Assembly: GCA_018064695.1 (NCBI GenBank)
Contig: JAGHUU010000048.1
Span: 1 to 5,960, forward strand
Reading direction: 5' to 3'
DNA from: Candidatus Blautia equi
GTDB lineage: Bacteria > Bacillota > Clostridia > Lachnospirales > Lachnospiraceae
Length of the DNA: 5,960 nt
In this document: piece after piece, positions 1-5,960 of the stretch
Layout of the letters: every line of letters begins with the position of its first letter
How positions within the stretch are numbered: the first letter of the stretch is position 1
Made by a program: the position numbers and the translations under genes
The notes under the pieces: generated by a model
What the model was told of the DNA's origin: nothing
What the model saw: the letters and a program-made list of their open reading frames with translations, nothing else
The model's database searches: none

Positions 1-672
1 CTCAATAAAGATGGTGGAACCGGTGGCGGACTGGTCGTGGATCATACCCTGCACCTGGCCTTTGTGCTCTGCTTTGACAGGGACACAGTAACGACCGTTA
101 CGCATGGTGACAACGGCATCCTGCAGATAGGTTCTGGCGCTGCCGTTTACAAGGGAAGCCAGCTGGGAGTGGATCTTATCATTGGTGGCCTTCATGCTGC
201 GGCGGATCTGGCGGAGGTTCGGGCTGGCGTCGTCGCTGATCTCTTCTTCGGAAATGATGCATCTGCGGATCTCCGCAGTGAGGGGAGTCAGCGGCTCCAG
301 GGCATCAAACATAGGATCCAGAGAATCGGCGGGAGTGTCGCTGCGCTCCGGGCGGCCGTAGGATTTTACGCGGTTTGTGTTTTCAAGAAGTCCGCAGATG
401 GCAAGGATCTCCGGGATGCCAAGGGCGCTTCCTATGGAGAGACGCTTCAGGGAACCGCGGATGTCTTTTACGCTGCCGAAGGAGATGTTTCCGCGGCGGA
501 ACAGGCGCTGCAGCGCATCGCGGGTCTGGGTCTGCATGGTGCGGATCTCTTCTATATCGGTAATAGGCTCCAGATTCCGGCAGAGCTCCTTTCCCATAGG
601 GGAGGAGGCCTTCTCTGTCAGCTGGTCAATGATCTTGTGATATTCAAGTGCTTTTAATGCTTTTGGATTCAT
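1..672 (-). CDS. mutS2: Endonuclease MutS2, N-terminal part (runs off left edge)
   Basis: This reading frame starts with ATG at 672-670 and stays open for 224 codons to the window edge, so only the N-terminal part of a protein usually near 790 residues is present. The visible part matches the MutS2 core and lever region. It begins MNPKALKALEYHKIIDQL and carries the family signature near residues 182-224: YLQDAVVTMRNGRYCVPVKA, then a GMIHDQSATGSTIFIE stretch. The ATPase (Walker A/B) and C-terminal Smr nuclease domains would lie beyond the window. MutS2 is a cytoplasmic MutS homologue. In other bacteria it is linked to suppression of homologous recombination and, in Bacillus, to splitting of collided ribosomes. 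A GAGAGG ribosome binding site at 678-683 supports this start. The gene is divergent from the exoribonuclease gene, and no frameshift is seen. The family assignment is firm from the motif; the activity is inferred from the family. Confidence 0.95.
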   Translation of the reverse strand, partial: MNPKALKALEYHKIIDQLTEKASSPMGKELCRNLEPITDIEEIRTMQTQTRDALQRLFRRGNISFGSVKDIRGSLKRLSIGSALGIPEILAICGLLENTNRVKSYGRPERSDTPADSLDPMFDALEPLTPLTAEIRRCIISEEEISDDASPNLRQIRRSMKATNDKIHSQLASLVNGSARTYLQDAVVTMRNGRYCVPVKAEHKGQVQGMIHDQSATGSTIFIE

Positions 673-677
673 AGTTA

Positions 678-683
678 CCTCTC
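678..683 (-). promoter_or_regulatory. Ribosome binding site of mutS2
   Basis: Read on the minus strand, the sequence is GAGAGG followed by TAACT and the ATG at 672. The five-base spacing is short but workable, and it fixes the mutS2 start. Confidence 0.7.
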
Positions 684-732
684 GTGTGTGAGTGGGCACA
701 CTTTTCCTTATAATAATTACGATTGTCTTTCT

Positions 733-761
733 ATTGTACCTGATAACGATAGTTCATGCAA
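733..761 (-). promoter_or_regulatory. Probable sigma-A-type promoter of mutS2
   Basis: On the minus strand a -35-like TTGCAT (761-756) is followed, after 17 bases, by a -10-like TACAAT (738-733). The -10 is five of six to consensus and the -35 only three of six. The predicted transcript would start near 726, giving a leader of roughly 54 bases before mutS2. The position in the divergent AT-rich gap supports it, but the assignment rests on motif reading alone. Confidence 0.5.
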
Positions 762-787
762 GTGTAAGCCTTTATGGGTATCTGCAC

Positions 788-816
788 TTTATTTTGATTA
801 AATATTATGTTATAAT
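788..816 (+). promoter_or_regulatory. Probable promoter of the yhaM-rlmD genes (extended -10)
   Basis: A perfect TATAAT at 811-816 is preceded by TGT at 808-810, giving an extended -10 (TGnTATAAT). A weak -35-like TTTATT lies at 788-793 with 17-base spacing. A TTGATT at 794-799 looks like a better -35 but sits only 11 bases from this -10. Transcription would start near 823, about 27 bases before the exoribonuclease start. With no terminator downstream, this promoter could drive all four plus-strand genes. Confidence 0.6.
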
Positions 817-849
817 TTTTGTAATTATGTGTAGAAAGGCAGATACAAT

Positions 850-1797
850 ATGCGTTATATAAATGAGTTGCATGAAGGAGATAAGATGAGCGGAATTTAC
901 CTCTGCAAACAGAGAACTTCCGCCGTGACAAAGAACGGAAAACCTTACGACAGCGTGATCTTACAGGATAAGACAGGAACCATCGACGGAAAGATCTGGG
1001 ATCCGAATTCCTTTGGCATTGCAGACTTTGATGCCCTGGACTATGTGGATGTGACCGGCGATGTCACCAGCTTTGCAGGCGCACTGCAGGTGAGCATTAA
1101 AAGAGCACGCAAGGCGCAGGAGGATGAGTTTGATCCCGCAGATTATCTCCCGGTGAGTGAAAAAGGTGCAGCTGATATGAGAGCGCAGCTTACAGCATTC
1201 ATCCAGAGCGTACAGAATCCATATCTTGGCGCTATGCTGAAAAAATTCTTTGTGGAGGATGCAGCATTTCTGAAATCCTTTGGTGACCACTCAGCAGCCA
1301 AGACCGTTCACCATAGCTTTATGGGCGGTCTTATGGAGCACACCTTAAGTGTGGCCCGCATGTGTGACTATCTGGCAGCTTCCTATCCGATCATCAAGAG
1401 AGATCTTCTCATCACCGCAGCTCTGCTCCACGATATCGGCAAAACAAAAGAGCTTTCCTCCTTCCCGTTAAATGATTATACAGATGAAGGTCAGCTTCTT
1501 GGCCATATCTACATGGGCGCGGAAATGATCCACGACATGGCGCGGGAGATTCCTGATTTTCCTGCAGATCTTGAGAGACAGCTTGTTCGCTGCATTCTGG
1601 CTCACCACGGAGAACTGGAATACGGCTCACCTAAGAAACCTGCAATGGTGGAAGCAGTAGCACTTAACATGGCAGATAACACCGATGCCAAAATGCAGAC
1701 CCTTACAGAGCTCTTTAACGGAGATAAAACCAAAAAAGAATGGCTTGGCTTTAACCGCCTCTTTGACAGCAATATGAGAAGAACAGGAGATTTATAA
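850..1797 (+). CDS. yhaM: YhaM-type 3'-5' exoribonuclease (OB-fold plus HD domain)
   Basis: This 315-residue protein has the two-part architecture and usual length of the YhaM family. Residues about 10-90 form an OB-fold nucleic-acid-binding domain, including KPYDSVILQDKTGTIDGKIW. Residues about 150-300 form an HD metal-dependent phosphohydrolase domain. Visible HD residues are HH154-155, H164, the HD pair 194-195 in LLHDIGK, H219, HH252-253 and D276. In Bacillus subtilis YhaM degrades RNA from the 3' end in the cytoplasm, so a role in RNA decay is inferred here. The start at 850 is preferred because the MRYINELHEGD segment is typical of clostridial relatives as I recall them. An in-frame ATG at 886 has a stronger ribosome binding site but would cut into the OB-fold. 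It is the first gene after the divergent promoter and ends five bases before the methyltransferase gene. Confidence 0.9.
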   Translation: MRYINELHEGDKMSGIYLCKQRTSAVTKNGKPYDSVILQDKTGTIDGKIWDPNSFGIADFDALDYVDVTGDVTSFAGALQVSIKRARKAQEDEFDPADYLPVSEKGAADMRAQLTAFIQSVQNPYLGAMLKKFFVEDAAFLKSFGDHSAAKTVHHSFMGGLMEHTLSVARMCDYLAASYPIIKRDLLITAALLHDIGKTKELSSFPLNDYTDEGQLLGHIYMGAEMIHDMAREIPDFPADLERQLVRCILAHHGELEYGSPKKPAMVEAVALNMADNTDAKMQTLTELFNGDKTKKEWLGFNRLFDSNMRRTGDL

Positions 1798-1802
1798 GCC
1801 TT

Positions 1803-3182
1803 ATGGAATATCGCAAAAATGATATGGTAACGCTTAAGATCGAGGATTGCGGCATGGACGGAGAGGGCATCGGAAAGGTCGATGGCTTCACTGTTTTTGT
1901 GAAGGATGCGGTCATCGGTGATACAGTCAGTGCCAAGATCATGAAGGCAAAAAAGAATTACGGCTTCGGAAGACTGATGGAGGTCCTTGAGCCTTCCCCA
2001 TACCGTGTGGAGCCTGTATGTCCCATTGCCAGACAGTGCGGCGGCTGCCAGCTCCAGACAGTTTCCTATGAGCAGCAGCTGGCCTTCAAGGAAAAGAAGG
2101 TCCGCGGTCATCTGGAGCATATCGGGGGATTTACAGATCTTCCCATGGAACCCATCATTGGGATGGAGGAGCCGTTTCATTACAGAAATAAAGCCCAGTT
2201 CCCTGTGGGCGTAAATAAAGAGGGAAAGCTGGTCACCGGATTCTATGCCGGCAGGACCCACAGTATTATGGAAAACAGAGACTGTGCCCTTGGCATGCCG
2301 GAGAATAAAGCCATTCTCGACAGCGTGCTGGGATTTATGGAACAGTACGGCATCACTGCTTACGATGAGGAGACCGGAAAAGGTCTGGCGCGGCATATTC
2401 TTACCAGATGCGGTTACTTCACCGGAGAGTGGATGGTGTGTGTCATCATTAACGGTAAAAAACTTCCGTTTGAGGATAAGCTGGTGGAGGCATTAAAGAC
2501 ATTGCCCGGTATGACCAGCATCATGATCAATATCAATAAAGAGAGAAGCAATGTGATCCTGGGAGATGAGGTGCGTTTGCTCTACGGCAAGCCTTATATC
2601 ACAGATAAGATCGGTGAGATATCTTATCAGATCTCACCACTGTCCTTCTTCCAGGTCAACCCGCAGCAGACCAATAAACTGTACAGTAAAGCACTGGAAT
2701 ATGCTGACCTGAAGGGTGAGGAAACTGTATGGGATCTCTATTGCGGAATAGGAACCATCTCTCTGTTCCTGGCGCAGCAGGCAAAATTCGTCCGCGGCGT
2801 GGAGATTGTTCCCGCGGCCATCGAAAATGCCCGTGAGAATGCAAAGCTGAACGGAATAGAGAATGTGGAATTCTTTGTGGGAAAAGCAGAGGAAGTCCTT
2901 CCGGAGGAGTACGAAAAGCACGGCGTGTATGCCGATGTCATAGTAGTGGATCCGCCGCGAAAAGGCTGCGATGAAGTATTGCTTTCCACCATCCTTAAAA
3001 TGCAGCCGGAGCGCGTAGTCTATGTAAGCTGTGACAGCGCTACCCTGGCCCGCGACCTGAAATACCTCTGTGCCAACGGCTACGAGCTGAAAAAAGTCTG
3101 CCCGGTAGACCAGTTTGCCCAGACCGTGCATGTAGAAACCGTTTGTCTCCTGAACCGTGTTCAAAGGGAGACTGCAGAATAA
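1803..3182 (+). CDS. rlmD: 23S rRNA (uracil-C5)-methyltransferase, RlmD/RumA family, iron-sulfur type
   Basis: This 459-residue protein is a complete member of the RumA/RlmD family, which uses S-adenosylmethionine to make 5-methyluridine in 23S rRNA. A TRAM RNA-binding domain occupies about residues 5-62. Four cysteines expected to hold a [4Fe-4S] cluster are present: C73, C79, C82 (CPIARQCGGC) and C161. The methyltransferase domain shows FFQVNP at 282-287, the SAM motif DLYCGIGTIS at 311-320, DPPRKGCD at 383-390, the nucleophile C410 in YVSCDSATLARDL, and the probable general base E445 in HVETVCLL. In Bacillus one relative (RlmCD) modifies both U747 and U1939, so the target site and the symbol are less sure than the family. 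The gene begins five bases after the exoribonuclease stop. Its nearest AGGAGA (1785-1790) lies inside the upstream gene, 12 bases from the ATG, which suggests translational coupling. All key residues are intact. Confidence 0.93.
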   Translation: MEYRKNDMVTLKIEDCGMDGEGIGKVDGFTVFVKDAVIGDTVSAKIMKAKKNYGFGRLMEVLEPSPYRVEPVCPIARQCGGCQLQTVSYEQQLAFKEKKVRGHLEHIGGFTDLPMEPIIGMEEPFHYRNKAQFPVGVNKEGKLVTGFYAGRTHSIMENRDCALGMPENKAILDSVLGFMEQYGITAYDEETGKGLARHILTRCGYFTGEWMVCVIINGKKLPFEDKLVEALKTLPGMTSIMININKERSNVILGDEVRLLYGKPYITDKIGEISYQISPLSFFQVNPQQTNKLYSKALEYADLKGEETVWDLYCGIGTISLFLAQQAKFVRGVEIVPAAIENARENAKLNGIENVEFFVGKAEEVLPEEYEKHGVYADVIVVDPPRKGCDEVLLSTILKMQPERVVYVSCDSATLARDLKYLCANGYELKKVCPVDQFAQTVHVETVCLLNRVQRETAE

Positions 3183-3195
3183 ATAACCATATTGT

Positions 3196-3204
3196 AAGAG
3201 GTGA
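3196..3204 (+). promoter_or_regulatory. Ribosome binding site of the solute-binding protein gene
   Basis: AAGAGGTGA sits eight bases before the ATG at 3213. No in-frame upstream start is possible, because a TGA at 3207-3209 closes the frame. The rest of the 30-base gap shows no terminator and no convincing promoter. Confidence 0.75.
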
Positions 3205-3212
3205 CGTGAAAT

Positions 3213-4634
3213 ATGAGACGGAAAAACAGATCGATCGCTCTTATACGCCTGACGACAGGCGCCGGCTTACTCCTTGCGGGATGCGGCGGGAAAACAACTC
3301 CAAAAGAGCCTGTGGCTATCTCTATATGGAATTATTACAACGGCTCCCAGCTGGACGCCTTTAATGAACAGGTAGATCTCTTTAATGAGACCGTAGGTAA
3401 GGAGGAGGGCATCATCGTAACCGGTTACAGTCAGGGCTCCGTAAGTGACCTGCAGACCAATGTGATGAATGCCATCAACGGAAAAGTTGGCGCGGAGGAA
3501 GTGCCGAACATTTTCGCCGCCTATGCCGACACCGCCTATGAGATCGACCAGATGGGACAGGCTGTGGATCTATCAGCCTACCTCACGGAGGAGCAGAAAG
3601 AAAAATACATCTCCTCCTATCTGGAGGAGGGCGACTTTGACGGAGCGGGCAGCATTAAGATATTCCCAATCGCCAAATCCACAGAGCTTTTCCTGTTAAA
3701 TGAGACCGACTGGCAGAAATTTGCAGATGCCACCGGCGCAAAATACGAGGATTTTTCCACCATGGAAGGCCTTCTGGAGACTGCGCAGAAATACTATGAG
3801 TGGACCGACAGCCTCACAGAGGAGCCCAACGATGGAAAGGCTTTCTTTGGCAGAGATGCCATGGCCAACTATGCGCTGATCGGCGGTATGCAGCTTGGAT
3901 GCGAGATCTTTGCCAGCCGTGACGGCGAGACTGTGATCAACTTTGATCATGACACAATGAGAAAACTCTGGGATTATTATTATGTCCCTTATGTAAAAGG
4001 CTATTTTGCCTCCAGCGGACGCTTCCGAAGCGACGATATCCGCATTGGAAACATCATATCCTTTGTAGGTTCTTCCTCCGGTGCCACATTCTTCCCGGAT
4101 AAGGTTGCTAAAGATGAGGAAGAGTATGACATCAGCATGAGCGTATTCCCATCCCCGGCATTTGCAGGTGGAGAGAAATACGCGGTACAGCAGGGTGCCG
4201 GTATGGTAGTAACTAAAAAGAGTGAGGAGGAGATCCAGGCTTCTGTAAAATTCCTGCTCTGGTTTACCGACCCGAAACAGAATATCGATTTCTCCCTTGG
4301 CTCCGGATACATGCCTGTAACAAAGGACGCCAACAGCATGGAAGCTATCCGCGAGAGCGGAAAAGAGCTGAGCGAGACCATGGAGGACGTTCTGCAGGCT
4401 GCATTTACCACAGTGCAGGAGAATCACCTGTATACACCAAAGGCATTTAAGAATGGCGTAGAGGCCAGAAATGTTCTGGAATACTGTATGACTGATATCG
4501 CTTCCGCAGACCGCGAAGTGGTGGTGGGCCGACTGGCAGAAGGTATGAGTCTTGAGGAAGCAGCGGAGGAGTTCGTTTCCGACGAATACTTTGAAGACTG
4601 GTATCAGAAAACTCTTGAGAAACTCACCTATTAA
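3213..4634 (+). CDS. Lipoprotein extracellular solute-binding protein (family 1, ABC sugar-binding type)
   Basis: This 473-residue protein begins with a lipoprotein signal peptide: basic MRRKNR, a short hydrophobic stretch, and the lipobox LAGC with the lipidated cysteine at C24. It should be anchored on the outer face of the membrane. The mature part resembles family 1 (carbohydrate-type) binding proteins. It has a first strand and helix at about 34-60 (VAISIWNYYNGSQLDAFNEQ), a middle segment FPIAKSTELFLLNETDW at 151-167, and the C-lobe pattern GAGMVVTKKSEEE (328-340), VKFLLWFTDPKQN (345-357) and GSGYMPVTKDA (363-373). The ligand cannot be read from sequence; a sugar or oligosaccharide is the family default. 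No permease or ATPase gene is adjacent. Upstream is an unrelated rRNA methyltransferase gene, and downstream a membrane sensor. An arginine at position 12 leaves an unusually short hydrophobic core. The protein could serve a distant transporter, the neighbouring sensor, or both. Confidence 0.88.
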   Translation: MRRKNRSIALIRLTTGAGLLLAGCGGKTTPKEPVAISIWNYYNGSQLDAFNEQVDLFNETVGKEEGIIVTGYSQGSVSDLQTNVMNAINGKVGAEEVPNIFAAYADTAYEIDQMGQAVDLSAYLTEEQKEKYISSYLEEGDFDGAGSIKIFPIAKSTELFLLNETDWQKFADATGAKYEDFSTMEGLLETAQKYYEWTDSLTEEPNDGKAFFGRDAMANYALIGGMQLGCEIFASRDGETVINFDHDTMRKLWDYYYVPYVKGYFASSGRFRSDDIRIGNIISFVGSSSGATFFPDKVAKDEEEYDISMSVFPSPAFAGGEKYAVQQGAGMVVTKKSEEEIQASVKFLLWFTDPKQNIDFSLGSGYMPVTKDANSMEAIRESGKELSETMEDVLQAAFTTVQENHLYTPKAFKNGVEARNVLEYCMTDIASADREVVVGRLAEGMSLEEAAEEFVSDEYFEDWYQKTLEKLTY

Positions 4635-4638
4635 GCAT

Positions 4639-4662
4639 CTGGTCGGCTGAGCTGGCCGACAG
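4639..4662 (+). promoter_or_regulatory. Intercistronic hairpin touching the sensor gene's ribosome binding site
   Basis: GTCGGC (4642-4647) pairs perfectly with GCCGAC (4655-4660) around a seven-base loop, TGAGCTG. Two G-U pairs could extend it inward. CT (4639-4640) can pair with AG (4661-4662) if G4641 bulges, which draws in the first bases of the ribosome binding site. No run of T follows, so this is not an intrinsic terminator. A role in mRNA stability or in lowering sensor translation relative to the binding protein is inferred. Confidence 0.55.
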
Positions 4663-4669
4663 GAGGAAG
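4661..4669 (+). promoter_or_regulatory. Ribosome binding site of the sensor gene
   Basis: AGGAGGAAG is close to a perfect Shine-Dalgarno sequence. Its AGGAGG core ends eight bases before the ATG at 4675, which fixes the start. It directly abuts the hairpin upstream. Confidence 0.85.
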
Positions 4670-4674
4670 CTGAA

Positions 4675-5960
4675 ATGATCTTTAAAAGGCAGCAGACAGA
4701 TAAAAAAGAGATCAAAAGCAGTTCTATCTACATGCGTATTCAGCAGCCGCTGATCATACTGGCAGTACTGAACGCTTTTCTCCTTCTGCTCATTGTGAGT
4801 GTCATGCGTGTTCCCTACCAGCTGAATAAAAACAGCTACGACCTCTGTCAGAAGCAGGTGGACAACAGACAGCGATATCTGCAGTCCCAGATGACAGACA
4901 ACTGGATGCAGATCCATTCTCTGGCAGATGTTGTAAACAGAACCGCAGACCGGATGATCCGGGAGGAGGAACTGGATTTTGAAATGCTGGATTCCAGCAC
5001 AGCGGAATGCACCCCTCTGATCCTTGAGGTGGTGGATGATCTCATCCGGGAACTTTATTTCAGAAAGGTATCCGGCATTTATCTGACCTTTAACACCCAT
5101 GACCTGAATGCCGAGGCAACATCAGGAAATTATAAAGAAAAGACAGGAATCTATATTCGTGATAAAGATCCCCTCTCTGCAAGCTCTGAGAAATATGCGG
5201 ATCTTCTTCTGGAATGCAGCCCCGCTAAGGTGGTGCAGACACTTTCTCTCTCCACAGACCGTGACTGGGAACAGAAAATGAAATTCAGCAAAGAGAACCC
5301 ATACGAGGACTGGTTCACAGAGCCATACCTCATGGCCAGAGCCTATGAGGATATGGATGCATCAGACTGCGGACTCTGGAGCATAAAGCGTACACCGGAT
5401 GGCAAATCTGCGCTCACCTATTCCATTCCGCTGATCTTATCCGACGGACGGGTTTACGGTGTCCTTGGTGTGGAGATCCTGAACTCCTATCTGGAGGTAC
5501 TGCTTCCGCACAGCGAGCTGGATGAGAAAGCCTTCTACGGTCTGCTTGTATCAGATCAGGCAGAGCAAAGGGAGGACATTGACGGCAGACTCTATTCTGT
5601 TACGACAAAAAACTCTCCGTTCGAGCTGTGGGAAGAGCTCTCTCTTTCCCCTACGGAGTATGATGGTCTGGCACTATATGACGATGCAAAAAGATATGAG
5701 GTCGCACTGGCTCCTCTTTCTATCTACAGCAGAAATACCCCATTTGATAATCAGAAATGGTATGTGCTTGGCGCAGTACCGACGGGAAAACTGTTCGCAT
5801 TCTCCAACCGTGTGAGGATCATGCTGATCGTATCCTCACTTATCATTTTTCTCTTTGGAATCATGGGAGCCCTTGCGGCAAGCCAGCATATTTCAAAACC
5901 GATCCGGGATGTGCAGCAGGAGGTGCTGGATGCCGGAAGCAATATTATTCCGGAGCTGTC
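4675..5960 (+). CDS. Membrane sensor with Cache-like extracellular domain and HAMP-like linker, N-terminal part (runs off right edge)
   Basis: The frame is open for 428 codons to the window edge with no stop. A basic cytoplasmic start (residues 1-22) leads into a first membrane segment at about 24-45 (PLIILAVLNAFLLLLIVSVM). An extracellular region of about 335 residues follows, with helical N-terminal parts and a Cache-like core near 246-275 (YSIPLILSDGRVYGVLGVEI). A second membrane segment is at about 382-402 (MLIVSSLIIFLFGIMGALAA). The following HISKPIRDVQQEV has the proline-containing start typical of a HAMP linker. This is the layout of dCache histidine kinases and diguanylate cyclases. 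The output domain is not visible, so neither can be assigned. The extracellular part holds four cysteines (58, 112, 181, 232). It lies 40 bases after the binding-protein gene and is probably co-transcribed with it. The ligand is unknown. Confidence 0.85.
   Translation, partial: MIFKRQQTDKKEIKSSSIYMRIQQPLIILAVLNAFLLLLIVSVMRVPYQLNKNSYDLCQKQVDNRQRYLQSQMTDNWMQIHSLADVVNRTADRMIREEELDFEMLDSSTAECTPLILEVVDDLIRELYFRKVSGIYLTFNTHDLNAEATSGNYKEKTGIYIRDKDPLSASSEKYADLLLECSPAKVVQTLSLSTDRDWEQKMKFSKENPYEDWFTEPYLMARAYEDMDASDCGLWSIKRTPDGKSALTYSIPLILSDGRVYGVLGVEILNSYLEVLLPHSELDEKAFYGLLVSDQAEQREDIDGRLYSVTTKNSPFELWEELSLSPTEYDGLALYDDAKRYEVALAPLSIYSRNTPFDNQKWYVLGAVPTGKLFAFSNRVRIMLIVSSLIIFLFGIMGALAASQHISKPIRDVQQEVLDAGSNIIPEL

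Noticed and set aside
37..657. A 206-codon plus-strand open frame at the left end
   Set aside because: The opposite strand encodes MutS2 with a clear family signature. The plus-strand frame starts at GTG and is low in motif content, so it is a shadow.
686..701. GTGTG/CACAC inverted repeat in the mutS2 leader
   Set aside because: It is a five-base stem with a six-base loop in a GT-repeat stretch. It is too weak and too likely by chance to call a regulatory structure.
709..714. A TATAAT on the plus strand in the mutS2 leader as a second plus-strand promoter
   Set aside because: No -35-like element lies at a suitable distance (GTGTGA at 17 bases), and it would add a leader of over 120 bases. 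The TATAAT at 811 with an extended -10 is the better candidate.
1602..2396. A 264-codon minus-strand open frame spanning the exoribonuclease/methyltransferase junction
   Set aside because: It is antisense to two well-supported genes whose catalytic motifs are intact, and it carries no recognisable domain.
4639..4663. The intercistronic hairpin as an intrinsic terminator
   Set aside because: The stem is GC-rich, but no T-run follows; the next bases are the ribosome binding site AGGAGGAAG.
3696..4715. A 339-codon open frame on the minus strand opposite the binding-protein gene
   Set aside because: It begins with a TTG, has no recognisable family motif, and lies antisense to a gene with clear homology features. 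Its cysteine- and histidine-rich composition is typical of an antisense shadow.

Overview
The window looks like a chromosomal segment of a Gram-positive Clostridia bacterium, most likely a Lachnospiraceae-type gut anaerobe. That reading is an inference. It rests on moderate GC content, strong AGGAGG-like ribosome binding sites, a lipoprotein-type solute-binding protein, and the combination of a MutS2 gene, a YhaM-type exoribonuclease gene and a RlmD-type methyltransferase gene. I see no insertion sequence, phage gene, CRISPR array, tRNA or rRNA.

Layout. Positions 1-672 on the minus strand carry the first 224 codons of mutS2, which runs off the left edge. Positions 673-849 are a short AT-rich divergent promoter region. 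From 850 rightward, four plus-strand genes follow closely: a YhaM-type OB-fold/HD 3'-5' exoribonuclease (850-1797), an iron-sulfur 23S rRNA uracil-C5 methyltransferase (1803-3182), a lipoprotein solute-binding protein of the ABC sugar-binding type (3213-4634), and the N-terminal part of a membrane sensor with a large Cache-like extracellular domain, a second membrane segment and the start of a HAMP-like linker (4675 to the right edge). The gaps between the plus-strand genes are 5, 30 and 40 bases, and no intrinsic terminator is visible in them.

Functional reading. The left half is housekeeping nucleic-acid metabolism: MutS2 (recombination and ribosome-collision functions in this family), RNA decay and rRNA modification. 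The right half is different. A solute-binding lipoprotein is followed directly by a membrane sensor, with no permease gene in view. The most interesting possibility is that the binding protein presents a ligand to the sensor rather than, or as well as, feeding a transporter. The sensor's output domain (histidine kinase, GGDEF or other) lies beyond the window, so this stays a hypothesis. A hairpin in the 40-base gap between these two genes touches the sensor's ribosome binding site and may set their relative expression.
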